A stretch of 64,000 nt of DNA, from assembly GCA_023397675.1 (NCBI GenBank), contig JAEWTV010000093.1:62001-126000 (forward strand). The letters are read 5' to 3'. The translations under genes were made by a program, and so were the position numbers. Positions 61,936-64,000 of the stretch are shown here, piece by piece (positions within the stretch are counted from its first letter, which is position 1; each line of letters opens with the position of its first letter). The notes under the pieces were generated by a model that saw only the letters and a program-made list of their open reading frames with translations, made no database searches and was not told the DNA's origin. The stretch is from Bacillota bacterium. GTDB taxonomy: Bacteria > Bacillota > Clostridia > Acetivibrionales > JANLFN01.

Positions 61936-61971
61936 AAAAATGCACCCGTTACAACTAACGAGTGCATTTTT
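61936..61971. terminator. Bidirectional terminator
   Basis: Arms aaaaatgcac (61936-61945) / gtgcattttt (61962-61971) with cgtt/aacg inside. Confidence 0.85.
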
Positions 61972-61994
61972 ATATTATATTGAAAATTTACAAA

Positions 61995-62210
61995 TCAATA
62001 TCCAAAGCATTTTCTTATAAATTTTACTTTAAACATTCTTAAGTGTGATACATCATGTCTTAAAGCATAAGCACCAAGTAATTCAAAGAAAAGTCCTAAT
62101 CCAATGCCAAAACCTACAAAAAATTCGGGTATCCCTATCACATTTTTAAGAAATAGAGTTATTCCAAAAATCAGTAAACCCATACTTAAAAACTTATTCC
62201 ATTGTCTCAT
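61995..62210 (-). CDS. Small two-helix membrane protein
   Basis: 71 residues, two membrane helices (about 7-24 and 28-50), basic ends. AAGGGG precedes the ATG. It starts 22 nt after serS and is likely co-transcribed. No family recognised. Confidence 0.65.
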   Translation of the reverse strand: MRQWNKFLSMGLLIFGITLFLKNVIGIPEFFVGFGIGLGLFFELLGAYALRHDVSHLRMFKVKFIRKCFGY

Positions 62211-62232
62211 AATACTACCCCTTTTAAACTTT

Positions 62233-63501
62233 TTATTTTATTACATCCACACCCATGTATTTTCTTAAAGCTTCCGGAACTATAACCGATCCGTCAGGCT
62301 GCTGATAAGTTTCCAGAATACATGCTGTTGTTCTTCCGGCAGCAACACCAGATCCATTAAGTGTATGAACAAACTCTGGCTTCTCATTTATTCCTCTTCT
62401 AAATTTTATTGAAGCTCTTCTTGCCTGGAAGGATTCAAAATTACTGCAGGATGAAATCTCCACATACCTGTTATAGCTAGGCATCCAAACTTCAATATCA
62501 TATGTCATTGCTGATGAGAATCCTAAATCTCCTGTACATAGCCTTACTACCCTGTATGGAAGTCCAAGCAACTGGAGCACTTCCTCCGCATCATTTGTAA
62601 GTTTTTCAAGCTCTGCATATGAGTTTTCGGGCAAAGAGAACTTAACAAGTTCGACCTTATTAAATTGATGCTGCCTAATAAGGCCCCTGGTATCTCTTCC
62701 TGCAGAACCTGCTTCTGCTCTGAAGCAAGCAGAATATGCAGTATGTTTAATAGGAAGGGACTTAACATCAAGTATCTGTTCCCTGTACATGTTTGTTACA
62801 GGTACTTCAGCAGTAGGTATAAGAAAATATTCTGTATTTGTTACCTTAAAAGCGTCCTCTTCAAATTTAGGTAGCTGCCCTGTTCCCTGCATACTGTTCC
62901 TGTGAACCATGAAAGGCGGAAAAACTTCCTTATAGCCATGCTTATCTGTATGAAGGTCAAGCATGAAATTAATTATTGCTCTTTCAAGCCTTGCTCCCAA
63001 CCCTTTATAAAATGTAAACCTTGCACCTGTAACCTTAGCGGCTGTAGTTGGGTCAAGTATATCAAGTGCCTCACCGATATCCCAATGAGGCTTAGGTTCA
63101 AAATCAAACTTCCTGGGTTCTCCCCATTTTCTCAGTTCAATATTATCTGAATCATCTTTCCCTACAGGCACAGCCTCATTTGGTATATTTGGAATGGTGA
63201 GAATTATTCTTTCAATCTCATCATCTATATCCTTAACCTGTGAATCAAGCTCTTTAACCTTTTCCGAAAGTTCTTTCATTTCATTCATCAATGAAGAGAC
63301 ATCTTTACCCTCTTTTTTATACTGAGGTATCAACTTTGAATCTGTATTCTGTTTATTTTTAAGCTGTTCTACCTTAACAAGCAGATCTCTTCTTCTTTCA
63401 TCAAGATGTAAAAAGGCATTAATATCAAATTTAGAATTTCTTTTTTCAAGAGCATCCTTCAGTAATTGCGGATTGCTCCTTATCTCTTTAATGTCCAACA
63501 T
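62233..63501 (-). CDS. serS: Seryl-tRNA synthetase
   Basis: 422 residues. N-terminal two-helix coiled coil that grips the long variable arm of tRNA-Ser (about 30-105). Class II catalytic core: motif 1 region (GARLERAIINFMLDLH), motif 2 FRAEAGSAGRDTRGLIRQHQF and motif 3 GSGVAAGRTTACILETYQ. It charges the two tRNA-Ser types found 5 kb away. AGAGGTG precedes the ATG. There is no room for a T-box: the spacer to the next upstream gene is 45 nt. Confidence 0.96.
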   Translation of the reverse strand: MLDIKEIRSNPQLLKDALEKRNSKFDINAFLHLDERRRDLLVKVEQLKNKQNTDSKLIPQYKKEGKDVSSLMNEMKELSEKVKELDSQVKDIDDEIERIILTIPNIPNEAVPVGKDDSDNIELRKWGEPRKFDFEPKPHWDIGEALDILDPTTAAKVTGARFTFYKGLGARLERAIINFMLDLHTDKHGYKEVFPPFMVHRNSMQGTGQLPKFEEDAFKVTNTEYFLIPTAEVPVTNMYREQILDVKSLPIKHTAYSACFRAEAGSAGRDTRGLIRQHQFNKVELVKFSLPENSYAELEKLTNDAEEVLQLLGLPYRVVRLCTGDLGFSSAMTYDIEVWMPSYNRYVEISSCSNFESFQARRASIKFRRGINEKPEFVHTLNGSGVAAGRTTACILETYQQPDGSVIVPEALRKYMGVDVIK

Positions 63502-63546
63502 TTTAAAGCACCTCTTATCAACGTTTGTTATTATTGTCGTTACTTT

Positions 63547-64000
63547 CTATCTTTCTAGTGACATTACGTCCCTATAACCCTTCTTTGCAATTTCGATTGC
63601 TTGAATTTCTTCAGCTGATAGCGGATACTTTGATTTTCCGCCGATAACAGGTTTTGAGTAACATGAGGAACTATCCCTTGAATAAATACCGCTTATAACA
63701 AAACCGTCATCATTGATATCAAGTAATGCTATTGAAAAACTTAAGTCACTTCCTACATTATCAAAAGCATTGTATCTAACTATGGCTTTTTTCTGGATGC
63801 ATTGAGCCATATTTCTGTCAATCAGACTAAGATGACTCTCAATTTCCTTGTTCTTATCATTAACTTCGTTAACATTATTGATACAATGCTCTAATAGCTC
63901 TTCAATGTTTCTTCCGCTTAAACCATTCATAAATTTATTATATTTGCTCCTAAGCCTTTTTAATTTTGACTTAGTGGAAAGATTCATACATAATAATATT
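63547..64000 (-). CDS. DUF4446 family protein, 5' end outside the window
   Basis: The visible frame covers the DUF4446 C-terminal domain (RSKYNKFMNGLSGRNIEELLEHC, NMAQCIQKKAIVRYNAFDNVGSDLSFSIALLDINDDG, GKSKYPLSAEEIQAI). It stays open past the internal ATG at 63987, where it reads ...ILLCMNLSTKSK, to the right edge. Family members have an N-terminal membrane helix, so that hydrophobic stretch is probably its end and the real start lies beyond the window. Function unknown; often near parB/serS in Clostridia. Confidence 0.82.
   Translation of the reverse strand, partial: ILLCMNLSTKSKLKRLRSKYNKFMNGLSGRNIEELLEHCINNVNEVNDKNKEIESHLSLIDRNMAQCIQKKAIVRYNAFDNVGSDLSFSIALLDINDDGFVISGIYSRDSSSCYSKPVIGGKSKYPLSAEEIQAIEIAKKGYRDVMSLER

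Noticed and set aside
63502..63546. T-box leader for serS
   Set aside because: The spacer is 45 nt, too short for a T-box, and shows no terminator.

Overview
The window looks like chromosome of an AT-rich, endospore-forming, cellulosome-producing Clostridia, most like Ruminiclostridium / Clostridium cellulolyticum relatives. Three things point there: many sporulation and germination genes (yabP, yabQ, divIC, bofA, cotS-like, yabG, SPOCS-LysM coat protein, sleB, ypeB), a secreted metalloprotease ending in a type I dockerin, and strong Shine-Dalgarno sequences with frequent TTG/GTG starts. Species assignment is inference.

Layout. 0-2.7 kb: a truncated gene, a multi-zinc-ribbon protein, initiator tRNA-Met with duplicated 3'-end fragments, a membrane protein and tRNA-Leu. 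2.8-6.4 kb (minus): yabP-yabQ-divIC-yabR-type S1 operon and a VanW/G5 protein. 6.9-9.1 kb: NUDIX, YaaL (DUF2508) and BofA, the last two split by a ~670-nt highly structured non-coding segment. 9.3-18.4 kb: a polyprenol-dependent glycosyltransferase, cotS-like, yabG, veg (two consensus promoters), SPOCS-LysM, ispE, a GntR/FCD regulator and small proteins. 18.6-33.2 kb: a long co-directional run of GT2, DUF2304, a second GT39-like enzyme, a tandem-AAA ATPase, PspA, a coiled-coil membrane protein, FapA-like DUF342, a GAF protein, acpS, a YhaO/YhaN (SbcD/SbcC-like) pair and an NlpC/P60 lipoprotein. 33.2-38 kb: a diglucosyl-diacylglycerol-type glycosyltransferase, sleB-ypeB (sleB apparently starting at ATT) and stress/membrane proteins. 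38-44.4 kb: gltB-gltD behind a ~290-nt leader with attenuator-like hairpins. 44.6-53.4 kb: pssA, membrane proteins, GNAT, M28 peptidase, lrgAB, the dockerin protease and a ParE/Phd toxin-antitoxin pair. 53.5-57.45 kb: a ~3.9-kb island bounded by 92-bp direct repeats that contain the 3' end of tRNA-Ser(GCU); it carries a XRE repressor, an ImmA-type protease, a DinD-like protein and two proteins of unknown function, but no integrase. 57.4-64 kb: two tRNA-Ser genes, a nested inverted-repeat element, an aminotransferase/MocR/GNAT cluster, serS and a truncated DUF4446 gene.

How genes work together. Sporulation and germination genes are spread in the order familiar from Bacillus (yabP-yabQ-divIC-yabR; yaaL-bofA; yabG-veg-...-ispE; sleB-ypeB). 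The AAA/PspA/coiled-coil/FapA/GAF block may be a membrane-associated stress module (inference). The tRNA-Ser island has the wiring of an SOS-inducible element: repressor, anti-repressor protease, shared palindromic operators, and a LexA-like box over the repressor promoter.

Most worth follow-up: the structured segment 8059-8725, the integrase-less tRNA-Ser island and its operators, the duplicated tRNA-fMet 3' fragments, the tandem-AAA/PspA cluster and the ATT start of sleB.
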